A stretch of DNA of 64,000 bases from Cobetia sp. L2A1 (GTDB taxonomy: Bacteria > Pseudomonadota > Gammaproteobacteria > Pseudomonadales > Halomonadaceae), in NCBI RefSeq assembly GCF_009796845.1, contig NZ_CP047025.1:62001-126000 (forward strand), in the 5' to 3' direction. The notes beneath the pieces are model-generated. The model did not search any database, had not been told where the DNA came from, and saw only the letters and a list, made by a program, of their open reading frames with translations. The position numbers were made by a program, and so were the translations under genes. Of this stretch, positions 8,814 to 17,517 are shown piece after piece (position 1 is the stretch's first letter; the number at the start of each line of letters is the position of its first letter).

Positions 8814-9590
8814 GTGAGTAGCCTGACCACATCAGAAGTCATTGACGTCCATCATTGGAACGACTCGCTATTCAGCTTCCGCACACAGCGTGAAGATAGC
8901 CTGCGTTTCAAGAACGGCCAGTTTGTGATGATCGGTCTGGAAGTCGAAGGCAAGCCCTTGATGCGCGCTTACTCGATCGCCAGCCCGAATTACGAAGAGC
9001 ATCTGGAGTTCTTCTCCATCAAGGTGCAGGACGGCCCGCTGACCTCTCGTCTGCAGCACCTCAAGCCGGGCGACCAGATCATGGTGTCTCGCAAGCCGAC
9101 AGGCACGCTGGTGTTGGATGATCTGCTGCCGGGTGAGAACCTATACCTGTTCTCCACCGGCACGGGCCTTGCGCCCTTCCTGAGCGTCATTCAGGACCCG
9201 GAGACCTATGAGCGCTACAACAAGATCATTCTGATGCATGGTGTGCGCCACGTCTCTGAACTGGCTTATGCCGATGTGATCGCGCAAGAGCTGCCGAAGC
9301 ACGAATATCTTGGCGAAGATATCGCGGAAAAACTGATCTACTACCCGACCGTGACGCGTGAGGAATTCCGCAATCAGGGGCGTATCACTGACCTGGTAGA
9401 AAGCGGCAAGCTGTTCGAGGACATCGGTCTACCGCCGTTGGATCCTAAGCGTGACCGCGCCATGATCTGCGGTAGCCCGGCAATGCTCGACGATATCAGT
9501 GCGATGCTGGATACCCGCGGCTTTGCCATCTCACCGAAGATGGGCGTGCCGGGTGATTATGTGATCGAACGTGCCTTTGTTGAAAAATGA
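8814..9590 (+). CDS. fpr: Ferredoxin/flavodoxin-NADP+ reductase
   Basis: FAD enzyme that exchanges electrons between NADPH and ferredoxin or flavodoxin, supporting iron-sulfur repair and oxidative-stress defence. The start is GTG 8814 after GGGAGG, giving 258 residues, the same as Pseudomonas Fpr. FAD binding is shown by RAYSIASPN near residue 51 and the following LEFFSIKVQDGPLTSRLQHL. The NADP domain has STGTGLAPFLSVI near residue 110 and AMICGSPAMLDD near residue 215. The C-terminus ends ERAFVEK, typical of the bacterial subclass. A terminator follows. Confidence 0.96.
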   Translation: MSSLTTSEVIDVHHWNDSLFSFRTQREDSLRFKNGQFVMIGLEVEGKPLMRAYSIASPNYEEHLEFFSIKVQDGPLTSRLQHLKPGDQIMVSRKPTGTLVLDDLLPGENLYLFSTGTGLAPFLSVIQDPETYERYNKIILMHGVRHVSELAYADVIAQELPKHEYLGEDIAEKLIYYPTVTREEFRNQGRITDLVESGKLFEDIGLPPLDPKRDRAMICGSPAMLDDISAMLDTRGFAISPKMGVPGDYVIERAFVEK

Positions 9591-9655
9591 TGCTCTATGG
9601 ATGATCGCCGAGATGTGAAGTTCTGGAAGTCATCTGAGCGATAGCGATAAAAAAA

Positions 9656-9682
9656 CCGCAGGCCAATGGCCTGCGGTTTTTT
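9656..9682 (+). terminator. Terminator after fpr
   Basis: CCGCAGGCCA / TGGCCTGCGG hairpin with six T after it and six A before it; probably bidirectional with the convergent glnK. Confidence 0.85.
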
Positions 9683-9749
9683 CGTGCCTTGAAGCATCCA
9701 CCGCGTCTTGAAGTCCCAGAGCACGGAAATGTGCTCTGGGAGCGTGGTA

Positions 9750-10148
<399 letters not shown>

Positions 10149-10176
10149 TCAAGCATACACCGCTTATCCGATCAGT

Positions 10177-10211
10177 AAAAAAGACTCCCGCCATATGGCG
10201 GGAGTCTTTTT
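10177..10211. terminator. Terminator hairpin between amtB and the downstream glnK
   Basis: GACTCCCGCCAT / ATGGCGGGAGTC, 12-bp stem flanked by A6 and T5, so it has a U-run on both strands. On the minus strand it would end or attenuate the glnK-amtB message before the second PII gene. Confidence 0.85.
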
Positions 10212-10236
10212 GGTGCGCTCAAGTATCAATCCTGAG

Positions 10237-11484
10237 TTACTTGCGGCTGGAGGTGAATTCCGGATAGGCCTCCATGCCACATTCTGCCAGATCCACACCC
10301 TCGTATTCTTCTTCTGCGGTGACGCGCAGCCCCATGGTGATCTTGATGACCAGCCAGACCACCAAGCTTGCGATGAATACCCAACCGAAGATGGTAGCAG
10401 CGCCCAGCAGCTGTGCAGAGAAGGTGGCATCGGGATTGGTCAGCGGCACGGCCATCAGGCCCCACAGGCCAACGACTCCGTGTACGGAGATGGCACCGAC
10501 CGGATCATCGATCTTCAGCTTGTCGAGACCGACGATGGCGAAGACGACCAGGATGCCGCCAATGGCACCGATCAGGGTGGCTGCACCAATGCTCGGTGTC
10601 AGCGGGCCAGCGGTGATGGCGACGAGGCCAGCCAGCGCACCATTGAGGGCCATGGTCAGATCCGCCTTGCGGAACCACAGGCGAGCGAGCACCAGGGCGG
10701 CGATAACACCACCACAGGCAGCAGCATTGGTGTTGACGAAGACCTGGGCCACCGCGTTGGCCTCATCGATATTGGACAGTACCAGCTCGGAGCCGCCATT
10801 GAAGCCCAACCATCCCAGCCACAGAATGAAGGTACCCAGTGTCGCCAGTGGCAGATTGGAGCCCGGAATGGCATTGATCTCGCCATTCTTGCCGTACTTG
10901 CCTTGACGTGCGCCTAGCAGCAGGACGCCAGCCAGTGCAGCAGAGGCACCTGCAAGGTGCACGATGCCGGAACCTGCAAAGTCGCTGAAACCAGCCTCGC
11001 TCAGGAAACCACCGCCCCATGTCCAGTAGCCCTGCACCGGGTAGATGAATCCGGTCATGACCACGGCGAACAACAGGAAGGCCCACAGCTTCATGCGCTC
11101 AGCAACGGCACCGGAGACGATGGACATGGCGGTCGCCACGAACACGACCTGGAAGAAGAAGTCGGAGCGGGCGCTGTAGTAAATGTCGCCACCGGAAGCG
11201 AGGGCCTCCTCGGCAGTATTCTCGGCGCCGATCAAGAAGCCCAGATTCGGCAAGAAACCGCCTTCAGGGCTCGAGTACATGATGTGATAGCCAACGACCA
11301 TGTACATGGTGCAGGCGATGGCAAACAGTGCCACGTTCTTGGTCAGAATTTCCGTGGTGTTCTTGGCGCGTACCAAGCCAGCTTCCAGCATGGCGAAGCC
11401 GGCAGCCATCCATAGCACCAGTGCGCCACAGACCAGGAAGTAGAAGGTATCAAGTGCGTACTTGACCTCGATGATCTCGTTCAT
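10237..11484 (-). CDS. amtB: Ammonium transporter
   Basis: Trimeric inner-membrane ammonium channel of 415 residues with about eleven helices. Recognisable elements are AMLEAGLVRAKNTTEILTKN in the second helix region, GYWTWGGGFLSEAGFSDFAG, HLAGASAALAGVLLLGARQG and VHGVVGLWG near the end, with the pore histidines in FAGSGIVHL and ISVHGVVG. It begins directly at the first helix with no long signal sequence, as in many marine gammaproteobacterial Amt proteins. It lies 32 bases downstream of the second PII gene, the usual glnK-amtB coupling in which PII blocks the channel when nitrogen is plentiful. Confidence 0.95.
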   Translation of the reverse strand: MNEIIEVKYALDTFYFLVCGALVLWMAAGFAMLEAGLVRAKNTTEILTKNVALFAIACTMYMVVGYHIMYSSPEGGFLPNLGFLIGAENTAEEALASGGDIYYSARSDFFFQVVFVATAMSIVSGAVAERMKLWAFLLFAVVMTGFIYPVQGYWTWGGGFLSEAGFSDFAGSGIVHLAGASAALAGVLLLGARQGKYGKNGEINAIPGSNLPLATLGTFILWLGWLGFNGGSELVLSNIDEANAVAQVFVNTNAAACGGVIAALVLARLWFRKADLTMALNGALAGLVAITAGPLTPSIGAATLIGAIGGILVVFAIVGLDKLKIDDPVGAISVHGVVGLWGLMAVPLTNPDATFSAQLLGAATIFGWVFIASLVVWLVIKITMGLRVTAEEEYEGVDLAECGMEAYPEFTSSRK

Positions 11485-11516
11485 GCGGGATTCTCCTTTA
11501 TTATTGTGCGCGGGGG

Positions 11517-11954
<438 letters not shown>

Positions 11955-12030
11955 TCATTCAGTTGCATCTAAAGCGTCTCGCACTACTCAGCCAATGAAA
12001 AAAGGGTTGAATAGGCATGTCATTCAGTGC

Positions 12031-12045
12031 GCACTGTTTTGGTGC
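12031..12045. promoter_or_regulatory. NtrC-type binding site 1
   Basis: GCACTGTTTTGGTGC fits the NtrC consensus GCAC-N5-TGGTGC with no mismatch. It lies about 100 bases upstream of the sigma-54 promoter, the normal enhancer distance. Confidence 0.8.
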
Positions 12046-12074
12046 TTTTATTGCGCCTTTCGATGTAGGGGGTA

Positions 12075-12089
12075 GCGCTAATATGGTGC
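12075..12089. promoter_or_regulatory. NtrC-type binding site 2
   Basis: GCGCTAATATGGTGC matches GCAC-N5-TGGTGC with one mismatch. It is 44 bases (about four helical turns) from site 1, which would let NtrC dimers bind cooperatively. Confidence 0.65.
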
Positions 12090-12264
12090 AAGGCGATCTC
12101 GCAGGAGGGTTGAGGAAAGGTTCTTTGTCACGAACATGCGACTTGCGAGCGGGTTGCGTATCCTTGTAGCAAGAGCCGGCGCCTCCATATCTGAAGGAGT
12201 GCCTTTTTTATCGCGTCGACCCTGGCGGCATCGGGCGATCGACACGCAACGTCTGAGGTGAAGC

Positions 12265-12618
12265 ATGTTCAAGAATGACGTCATCGGTCGGATGGCCCAG
12301 CAAATTGGTGAGCGCTTGCAGGATGCCTCTCATGGTCCGGAGGAGCTGCAGAAGTCTGTGCAGGGCGTGATGCGTAGTGCTTTTGATCGTATGGAGCTGG
12401 TGTCGCGAGAAGACTTCGACATCATGATGGATGTCCTGACACGTACCCGTAGTCGGGTTGAGTCGCTGGAAAAGCAGGTCATTGCGTTAGAAGCCCTGCT
12501 GGAAAAGCAGGGGTTGGTAGCCACCGATAGCACCGCAGATGAAGATAGTCAGTTGTCTGTTGCGGATGATGAAAGTGCTAGCTACGCTGCGGATGTCGAG
12601 CGCCAGCGCGACGCCTGA
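12265..12618 (+). CDS. ubiK: Ubiquinone biosynthesis accessory factor UbiK (YqiC/BMFP family)
   Basis: A small helical protein that assists the UbiI/UbiJ hydroxylase complex in aerobic ubiquinone synthesis. Residues 1-85 carry the family pattern: amphipathic helix FKNDVIGRMAQQIGERLQ, then MRSAFDRMELVSREDFDIMMDVLTR and a C-terminal coiled coil (RVESLEKQVIALEALLEKQG). At 117 residues it is longer than the usual 80-100; the extra tail is acidic and probably disordered. It lies upstream of comM in the same direction, the Pseudomonas arrangement, but a terminator and a minus-strand gene now separate them. Confidence 0.88.
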   Translation: MFKNDVIGRMAQQIGERLQDASHGPEELQKSVQGVMRSAFDRMELVSREDFDIMMDVLTRTRSRVESLEKQVIALEALLEKQGLVATDSTADEDSQLSVADDESASYAADVERQRDA

Positions 12619-12650
12619 TAGCTTGGGTACGTCACGAGACGTTCAGCATG

Positions 12651-12688
12651 AAAAAAGCCGCCACACCTCAAGGTGTGGCGGCTTTTTT
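12651..12688. terminator. Bidirectional terminator after ubiK
   Basis: AGCCGCCACACCT / AGGTGTGGCGGCT with a 2-base loop, A6 before and T6 after; it serves ubiK and the convergent gene at 12713. Confidence 0.9.
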
Positions 12689-12712
12689 CATATCCATGGA
12701 TGGCCTCTTCCG

Positions 12713-12991
12713 CTAGGCAATTTGCGGACGCGCACTCAGCCTCCAGCGCACTAGCCCCACTATCGAAGCCACAATCCAGAAAATCTCGATCACAAAGCTC
12801 GCCAGATTGAAGTTGATGCACAGACTGAGCAGCAGCAGGACTGCACCGCTCAGGTTCATCAGATTATAGGTCAGGCTGCGGGAATCGAGTTTTCCTATCT
12901 GCAACATGAAGAAGGCACCGACTACCAAGGTGGTGCCCAGCATGCCAATGACATCAGCAAAGGATGCCAGCGGGGCAAGCATGTCTTGCAT
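12713..12991 (-). CDS. Small membrane protein, CBU_0592-like family
   Basis: A 92-residue protein with three probable helices: GMLGTTLVVGAFFML, LMNLSGAVLLLLSLCI and SFVIEIFWIVASIVGLVRW. The order of an N-terminal DVIG..G helix, the SLTYNLMNLSGA turn and a final IEIFWI helix matches small integral proteins annotated as CBU_0592 family, of unknown function. Two palindromes (13062-13079 and 13106-13121) lie 70-130 bases upstream of its start and may control it. Confidence 0.65.
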   Translation of the reverse strand: MQDMLAPLASFADVIGMLGTTLVVGAFFMLQIGKLDSRSLTYNLMNLSGAVLLLLSLCINFNLASFVIEIFWIVASIVGLVRWRLSARPQIA

Positions 12992-13832
12992 GGGTATTAC
13001 TCCTGAAACAAGCCGAAGTTGTCCTGAATGGCTGGCCCTTTCCGTGGGTTGGACGTTTCTCTGCCACTCTTGAGTGGCATTCCATGAGACAGCTTGGCGG
13101 CTTACCTGACCATACGGTCAGATCAGCCGGTCAAATATACCAGTAGATACCGTGGCAGGCACTGTCGTGGTGCATTTTTCCTTCGCAACTCACCGAATTT
13201 TCTCGATATGGCAAATAATGCGTTCGAGCGTCGCACGGTAGAGAGAAAAGTTGCATGGGAAGGAAAGCCTCATTTTTCACTATCTGGTCGCTAGCAGTAC
13301 TGATGTCATCGCATGCGCTGGGCCAGTGGGCGTAGGGCTCTTCGGTGGGGAAAGCCTATTTTGGTCTTTCGTTGATTTTTGGTTTTTGCTATCCGATTGA
13401 TGTGCTGATTGCGAATTCAGCATGTGCATCGATATGACAGGCTGTTATCGGGATGAGTTGACGGCTATTTAAGCACTGGAAACGATGATGATTTACCCTT
13501 TATGTAATGTTATCCCTGTGAGGATTATTCATTACGTATCGAGTAACTGCAATATTTACAGTCGTAAGATGATTTACGTTAACGATGAGCGATACAGAGT
13601 GATGCACATGAGAAAGTCGCCTGCTTGGCATGCTTGGCGCTGGTGAAAGCAGGCCTTGGGTGTGTGTCATGCACTGAGTTGGCTAGCGTTGAGTCAACAG
13701 GATTCCTATCAGCATGAGCTTTGCCATGCTTGTGAGGCTGGGTGATGCAAGTGTCCCGGTATCTCGGAGGGCTCATGCCCTGCTTCGCTCTCGCCGCGCA
13801 ACGTTGCGACGGCATCACGCAAGGGAAGGCTC
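12992..13832. other. Gene-free stretch upstream of comM
   Basis: About 840 bases with no credible coding region. It contains two operator-like palindromes: TGCCACTC-TT-GAGTGGCA (13062-13079) and CTGACC-ATAC-GGTCAG (13106-13121), the second resembling TetR-type sites. The part 13380-13600 is distinctly AT-rich, with CGTAA-GATGAT-TTACG near 13563, and could hold the comM promoter. Nothing else is recognisable. Confidence 0.5.
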
Positions 13833-14476
13833 ATGTCATTGGCCATGCTACGCACGCGAGCATCGCTCGGTCTCGAGGCGCCAGAGGTGCAGGTTGAGGT
13901 GCACCTCTCGAATGGATTGCCGGGGCTGACGATAGTCGGGCTACCGGAGACCGCAGTGAAAGAAAGTCGTGAGCGAGTTCGCAGTGCGCTGCTCAATGCG
14001 GGGTTCGAGTTTCCAGCACGGCGCATCACTCTCAATCTAGCACCAGCTGACCTACCCAAGGAGGGCGGCCGTTTTGATCTGCCGATCGCGCTCGGCATTC
14101 TGGTGGCGTCCGGGCAGATACCTGAAGAAGCGGTGGCACAGCTTGAATGCCTTGGTGAGTTGGCATTGGATGGCAGTATTCGCCCCGTGACGGGCGTGCT
14201 ACCCGCAGCGCTATGCTGTCGCAGAGCGGGTCGCGCGCTGGTGGTGCCAAAGGCCAATGCGGACGAAGCGGCGCTGGCAGACAAACTCGAAGTGCTGGCA
14301 GTAGGGCACTTGCTGGAGCTGGTGGCGCACTTGCTCGGACGTGAGCGCATCACGCCGCATGTGTGTGCGGTGACCCCTCAGGCGCGATTGCCGGAGCCGG
14401 ACCTCAGCGAGGTACGTGGCCAGCATCAGGCACGGCGTGCGTTGGAAATTGCTGCGGCTGGCGGCCACAACCTGCT
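13833..14476 (+). pseudogene. comM: comM (yifB) 5' part, interrupted by insertion
   Basis: N-terminal 214 codons of ComM, a hexameric AAA+ helicase with Mg-chelatase-like fold that promotes branch migration during natural transformation. MSLAMLRTRASLGLEAPEVQVEVHLSNGLPGLTIVGLPETAVKESRERVRSA and PADLPKEGGRFDLPIALGIL are typical of the N-terminal domain. The frame reaches GHNLL and then enters the insertion, where eight foreign codons precede a stop at 14502-14504. GGAAGG before ATG 13833 supports the start. Joining base 14476 to base 19200 restores one 514-codon frame, so the split is insertional and the gene itself is not decayed. Confidence 0.95.
14463..14476 (+). repeat. attL core (14-bp identity)
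   Basis: GGCCACAACCTGCT is repeated exactly at 19186-19199. It encodes GHNLL of ComM, just before the Walker A motif. The last two bases, CT (14475-14476), fall at the symmetry centre of the reconstructed attP and are the predicted crossover dinucleotide. Confidence 0.85.
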
Positions 14477-14500
14477 AGCGTTATGTGTCTGGAGACCTAC

Positions 14501-14563
14501 ATGAGAAGCGTTTTGAATCAACAAGTTGTAAGCATTGCTAAAAAAGTTGGTATATATGGTTAG
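14501..14563 (+). CDS. Possible 20-residue peptide at the left end of the element
   Basis: ATG 14501 follows GGAG at 14491-14494 with ideal spacing and runs 20 codons to TAG: MRSVLNQQVV then a basic stretch SIAKKVGIYG. No family is recognised. It overlaps the left attP arm, so in the circular form it would lie directly after attP. It may be a real short gene, a remnant, or chance; expression evidence would decide. Confidence 0.25.
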   Translation: MRSVLNQQVVSIAKKVGIYG

Positions 14564-14616
14564 ACCTGAGGCTGCCGAGTGAAGTAGGATGATCCTTAGT
14601 TGTGGAAAAGTAAGAC

Positions 14617-15318
14617 GTGAGCTACATTTACTTAAGAATACCTAATAGGAGTCACGTATGTTTATCATTATCGAAGAACGCAAAGGTGTCTGAAGTACAA
14701 TTTCAAGAGTTGCTGGCTCTTATACAGCACGAAACCTTAATGGATTTCGTATCTAAGTTTGGGCCGTTGGCAGTGGTTGTGTCTGCGGCCCTTGCTTTCT
14801 GGGGAGTTTGGATAATGCTCAGGGGGCAGAGGAGGATGGCTAGGAAAAGAGCCACCCTCGATGTGCTCTATAGGCTTGAGAGTGATCCAGCCTTCCTGAA
14901 GTGTGCAGCTGCTTACCGTGATGCCAAGAAGGGAAGGAACCTAGCTTGCTTGCTAGATAAAGTTAGTGACAGATCTAACCGTGACATTGAAGAAGAATTC
15001 ATGGTGGACACGTATCTGAATCATATGGAGTTACTGTGTGTCGCTATGTCTGAAGATATAATCGATGAGTTGTTTGTATTCCAGTATATGCGTGGAAGTA
15101 TTATTCATGACTGGCATGCTTCCAAGGATTATATAATTAAGTGTAGGCAGATGCATAATAATCCGCGCTTGCACCAGAAGCTGGAAATATTTGCTACATA
15201 TTGGGGTGGCGAGCTAGGCAGTTCATATCGGCCAGATAGTCCTAGTTTTGTGACTCGCAGCGATCATGCAACTAAATACATGAACAGTAATACTGGAAGT
15301 GCTCATACTCAAGATTAA
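14617..15318 (+). CDS. Membrane-anchored DUF4760-like protein (element cargo)
   Basis: Up to 233 residues from GTG 14617; ATG 14740 (MDFVSKFGPLAVVVSAAL) would give a 192-residue product beginning just before its only membrane helix. After the helix come a basic stop-transfer segment (RGQRRMARKRATLDVLYRL) and a helical cytoplasmic domain with DTYLNHMELLCVAMSEDIIDE, the pattern of DUF4760 proteins, whose function is unknown. Codon use is much more AT-rich than both the host and the recombinase genes, so it has a separate origin. It is the only apparent cargo. A defence or entry-exclusion role is possible, but nothing here shows it. Confidence 0.7.
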   Translation: MSYIYLRIPNRSHVCLSLSKNAKVSEVQFQELLALIQHETLMDFVSKFGPLAVVVSAALAFWGVWIMLRGQRRMARKRATLDVLYRLESDPAFLKCAAAYRDAKKGRNLACLLDKVSDRSNRDIEEEFMVDTYLNHMELLCVAMSEDIIDELFVFQYMRGSIIHDWHASKDYIIKCRQMHNNPRLHQKLEIFATYWGGELGSSYRPDSPSFVTRSDHATKYMNSNTGSAHTQD

Positions 15319-15430
15319 GCAGTAGGGGCTGTGCGCCTCTCTGAGCTTCAGTATGCCGTGACTGGTGTGATTGGGCAGGTAAGGATGATCAACTCTCATG
15401 GCTCCACACAGCGCCATAACAGTGGCTGTC

Positions 15431-15633
15431 GATTCGTGCCCATTCATGGAGAAGAGCGCTACGCCTCTCCCGCTGTGCCCCTCTGTGAGCCTCCCTGTGT
15501 GCCCCTCTGTGAGCTAGCTATGGACGATACCATCCCTATGCATACCCACTCCTGAGCCAACGCTGAGACCGCCTATGAGACCACCTCTGAGACGCCCGTG
15601 AGACGTGAGCTAGCGATTAGTGCCCATTCATGG
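15431..15633 (+). repeat. Direct repeats in left block of the element
   Basis: GATTCGTGCCCATTCATGG (15431-15449) recurs as GATTAGTGCCCATTCATGG (15615-15633), 18 of 19 bases. Nested inside are two exact copies of TGTGCCCCTCTGTGAGC (15474-15490 and 15498-15514, 24 bases apart) and two of GAGCTAGC (15511-15518 and 15607-15614). Confidence 0.75.
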
Positions 15634-16291
15634 GGGAAACAGAAAGCCCCCCCTGTTTGCCTATCTATAGGTACAGCTATGAGCCCCTCTACTAGTCCCT
15701 CTGTTAGTTCACCTCTTAGCTGTCTCTTAGTGCCTCTGTGGGATGTATCACCCTCCATGTATATACCTCTCATGAGCCTCCCTCAGTGAGTCCAACAGTG
15801 AGCGCTTCGCTTGGCTGACACTCGGCCCAGAGAGAAAGGCTCCATCGAGGGAAGGTGGTATTGGGTGATCCCACCACTCACCGGCAACGCACCGACAGCA
15901 CAGCGACAGCCAACAGCCTCGGCTCAAGACGGCCTTGAAGGCTCACCACTCGCGCTCTCTCGCTCAATCGGCAAGGCGAAGGCCCAGGATCTCTCATGGA
16001 TTTCACACAGCGACGCCTCTTAGCCCCAGATGGCGGGCATCACAGCGCAGCAGCTCGGAGAAACTGATGGTCTTCCGCCCTTTTATCAGCGCAGCAGCAC
16101 CAGCAGAACAACACATCGAACATCTCTAGGTCGGATGCTTACGGACTCACTCACCGTTGGCACCGGCCTATTTTTTGGCGCACATCTCTGAGCCGATATC
16201 TATGGGGGTGAACGCACACAGCTTCCCCGTTAGCCCCGCCTTCGTTCGTCGTTAGCCACCCACCCATGGCCTGACACTGTGCTTGTTCATC

Positions 16292-16547
16292 GCCAGCCTT
16301 GAGCTGCTTCCCTCACTGCCAACTATGCAAATATGCACAGTAGCCACCAGCCAGCCTCGTTGCTCCCCTCGCTACCGAATATGGGATTTCCCACATTTCC
16401 TACTAGCCAGCCTCATTGCTGCTCCTCTTGCTAACTTAGGATTTTCTAAGTTTCCAGCCAGCCAGCCTCGTTGCTCCTCTCCTAAAAGAACAAAAGACTT
16501 CGATTAGCCACTAGCCAGCCAAGCCGAGAGCCTCGCTACTCCTCGCC
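16292..16547 (+). repeat. Five-unit imperfect repeat with variable hairpins
   Basis: Units begin at GCCAGCC at 16292, 16350, 16406, 16461 and 16514, so the period shrinks from 58 to 56, 55 and 53. Units 2-4 share GCCAGCCTCRTTGCT. Each leader is followed by an AT-rich inverted repeat whose sequence differs: TGCA-AATA-TGCA (unit 1), TGGGA-TT-TCCCA (unit 2), AACTTAG-GATTTT-CTAAGTT (unit 3) and a weak CTAA/TTAG (unit 4). Preserved stem-loops with changed sequence argue for selection on structure. Confidence 0.7.
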
Positions 16548-16654
16548 GTGTTCCCTCTGTCCGTCGCGTCCGCCAGCCCTGCCGCCAGCATAGATCAAAA
16601 GGTACACCCTGAGAGCTACACTGGGGAGTTACCATCATCATGGATCAATAGTGT

Positions 16655-16683
16655 TTGACATGCCAATGAGCCACCCATAGTAT
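16655..16683 (+). promoter_or_regulatory. Sigma-70-type promoter of the small resolvase gene
   Basis: TTGACA (16655-16660, perfect -35), a 17-base spacer and TAGTAT (16678-16683, 4 of 6). Start codon 16724 follows with AAGGAAGG at 16707-16714, giving a leader of about 35 bases. Confidence 0.6.
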
Positions 16684-16723
16684 TGAGCCATAGATTGTGA
16701 TCCACCAAGGAAGGTAACCAACC

Positions 16724-17290
16724 ATGGCAGCAACCATCGCCTACCTGCGCGTTAGCACTGACGACCAGACCACAGCCACACAGCGAGCCTCCATCGAGGA
16801 GAAGTACAAGATCGATACGTGGTTCACCGATGAGGCAACCTCGGGAGCGATCAAGGCAGAGCAACGTGAAGGGCTGAGCAAGCTCCTCCAGTACGTGCGC
16901 AAGGGTGACACCGTCGTGGTCTATGCGATTGATCGCCTTGGCCGTAACACCATCGATGTGCTGGAGACAGTCGAAGCGCTGGCCGCGAAGGAAGTCGCTG
17001 TGATCTCGACTCGTGAAGGCTTCGATCTATCAACGCCCATGGGAAAGATGATGCTGACAATGCTCGCCGGTATGGCTGAGCTGGAGAGGAGCAACATCAA
17101 GGCGAGGCAGATGGCAGGGATCGAACGTGCGAGGACTGAGGGTCGAGCGCTGGGCAGAGAGAAGACCATCGATGACGCTCAGGTGGCTCAGTGGCGTAGC
17201 GAGAACAGCGCAAGCATCAAGGCCACAGCAGAGCACTTCGACATCTCAACGGCATCAGTGAAGCGTGCCTGTAGGACAGCGAAGGGCTGA
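16724..17290 (+). CDS. Small serine recombinase (resolvase/invertase family)
   Basis: A 188-residue site-specific recombinase. The catalytic domain has Ser11 in YLRVSTDDQ, the arginine motif IDRLGRN at residues 69-75 and the E-helix region TPMGKMMLTMLAGMAELERSNIKARQMAG. A C-terminal helix-turn-helix (IKATAEHFDISTASVKRACR) gives DNA binding, as in Tn3 resolvases and DNA invertases. The length is normal. It has its own promoter and terminator. Because the large recombinase would handle integration, this one may resolve multimers or invert a segment; the adjacent upstream repeat array is a natural candidate for its site. Confidence 0.92.
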   Translation: MAATIAYLRVSTDDQTTATQRASIEEKYKIDTWFTDEATSGAIKAEQREGLSKLLQYVRKGDTVVVYAIDRLGRNTIDVLETVEALAAKEVAVISTREGFDLSTPMGKMMLTMLAGMAELERSNIKARQMAGIERARTEGRALGREKTIDDAQVAQWRSENSASIKATAEHFDISTASVKRACRTAKG

Positions 17291-17343
17291 GCAGTAGGGC
17301 AGCTGTAGAACGGCAGTAGTAGGGCTATCCGCTTAACATCCTG

Positions 17344-17378
17344 GCCATCCTTGTGACGACTCGCAGGGATGGCTTTTT
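17344..17378 (+). terminator. Terminator after the small resolvase
   Basis: GCCATCC (17344-17350) pairs with GGATGGC (17367-17373), followed by TTTTT. Confidence 0.75.
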
Positions 17379-17517
17379 GCATCAGGGAACAGCAGTGGGT
17401 AGATGTATTTTTGTGATAACACATCCCAGAGACAGCGCCTATAGATATACATGCCCCTCAGTGGATTACACAGGCTTTGTGAGGGGCTGTACGTACGTCG
17501 ATGAGTGTATGTTCATC

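Larger units (their letters stand above)
15319..16650. other. Repeat-rich, gene-free interior of the element
   Basis: About 1.3 kb without a credible coding region; the open frames are short, lack ribosome sites and are built from repeated words. The left block (about 15430-15800) is made of degenerate CCTCTGTGAGC-like and GAGAC words, the right block (16292-16547) is a hairpin array. Between them (15800-16290) I see nothing specific beyond scattered short repeats. Possible roles are recombination sites, a structured RNA, or a partition or packaging region. Confidence 0.5.

Noticed and set aside
16283..16507. Open frame of 74 codons through the hairpin array
   Set aside because: It has no ribosome site and its residues simply translate the repeats; the period drifts by amounts not divisible by three, so it is not under coding selection.
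16292..16547. Possible CRISPR array
   Set aside because: Repeats are imperfect, the period shrinks steadily, variable parts are palindromic and not spacer-like, and no cas gene is present.
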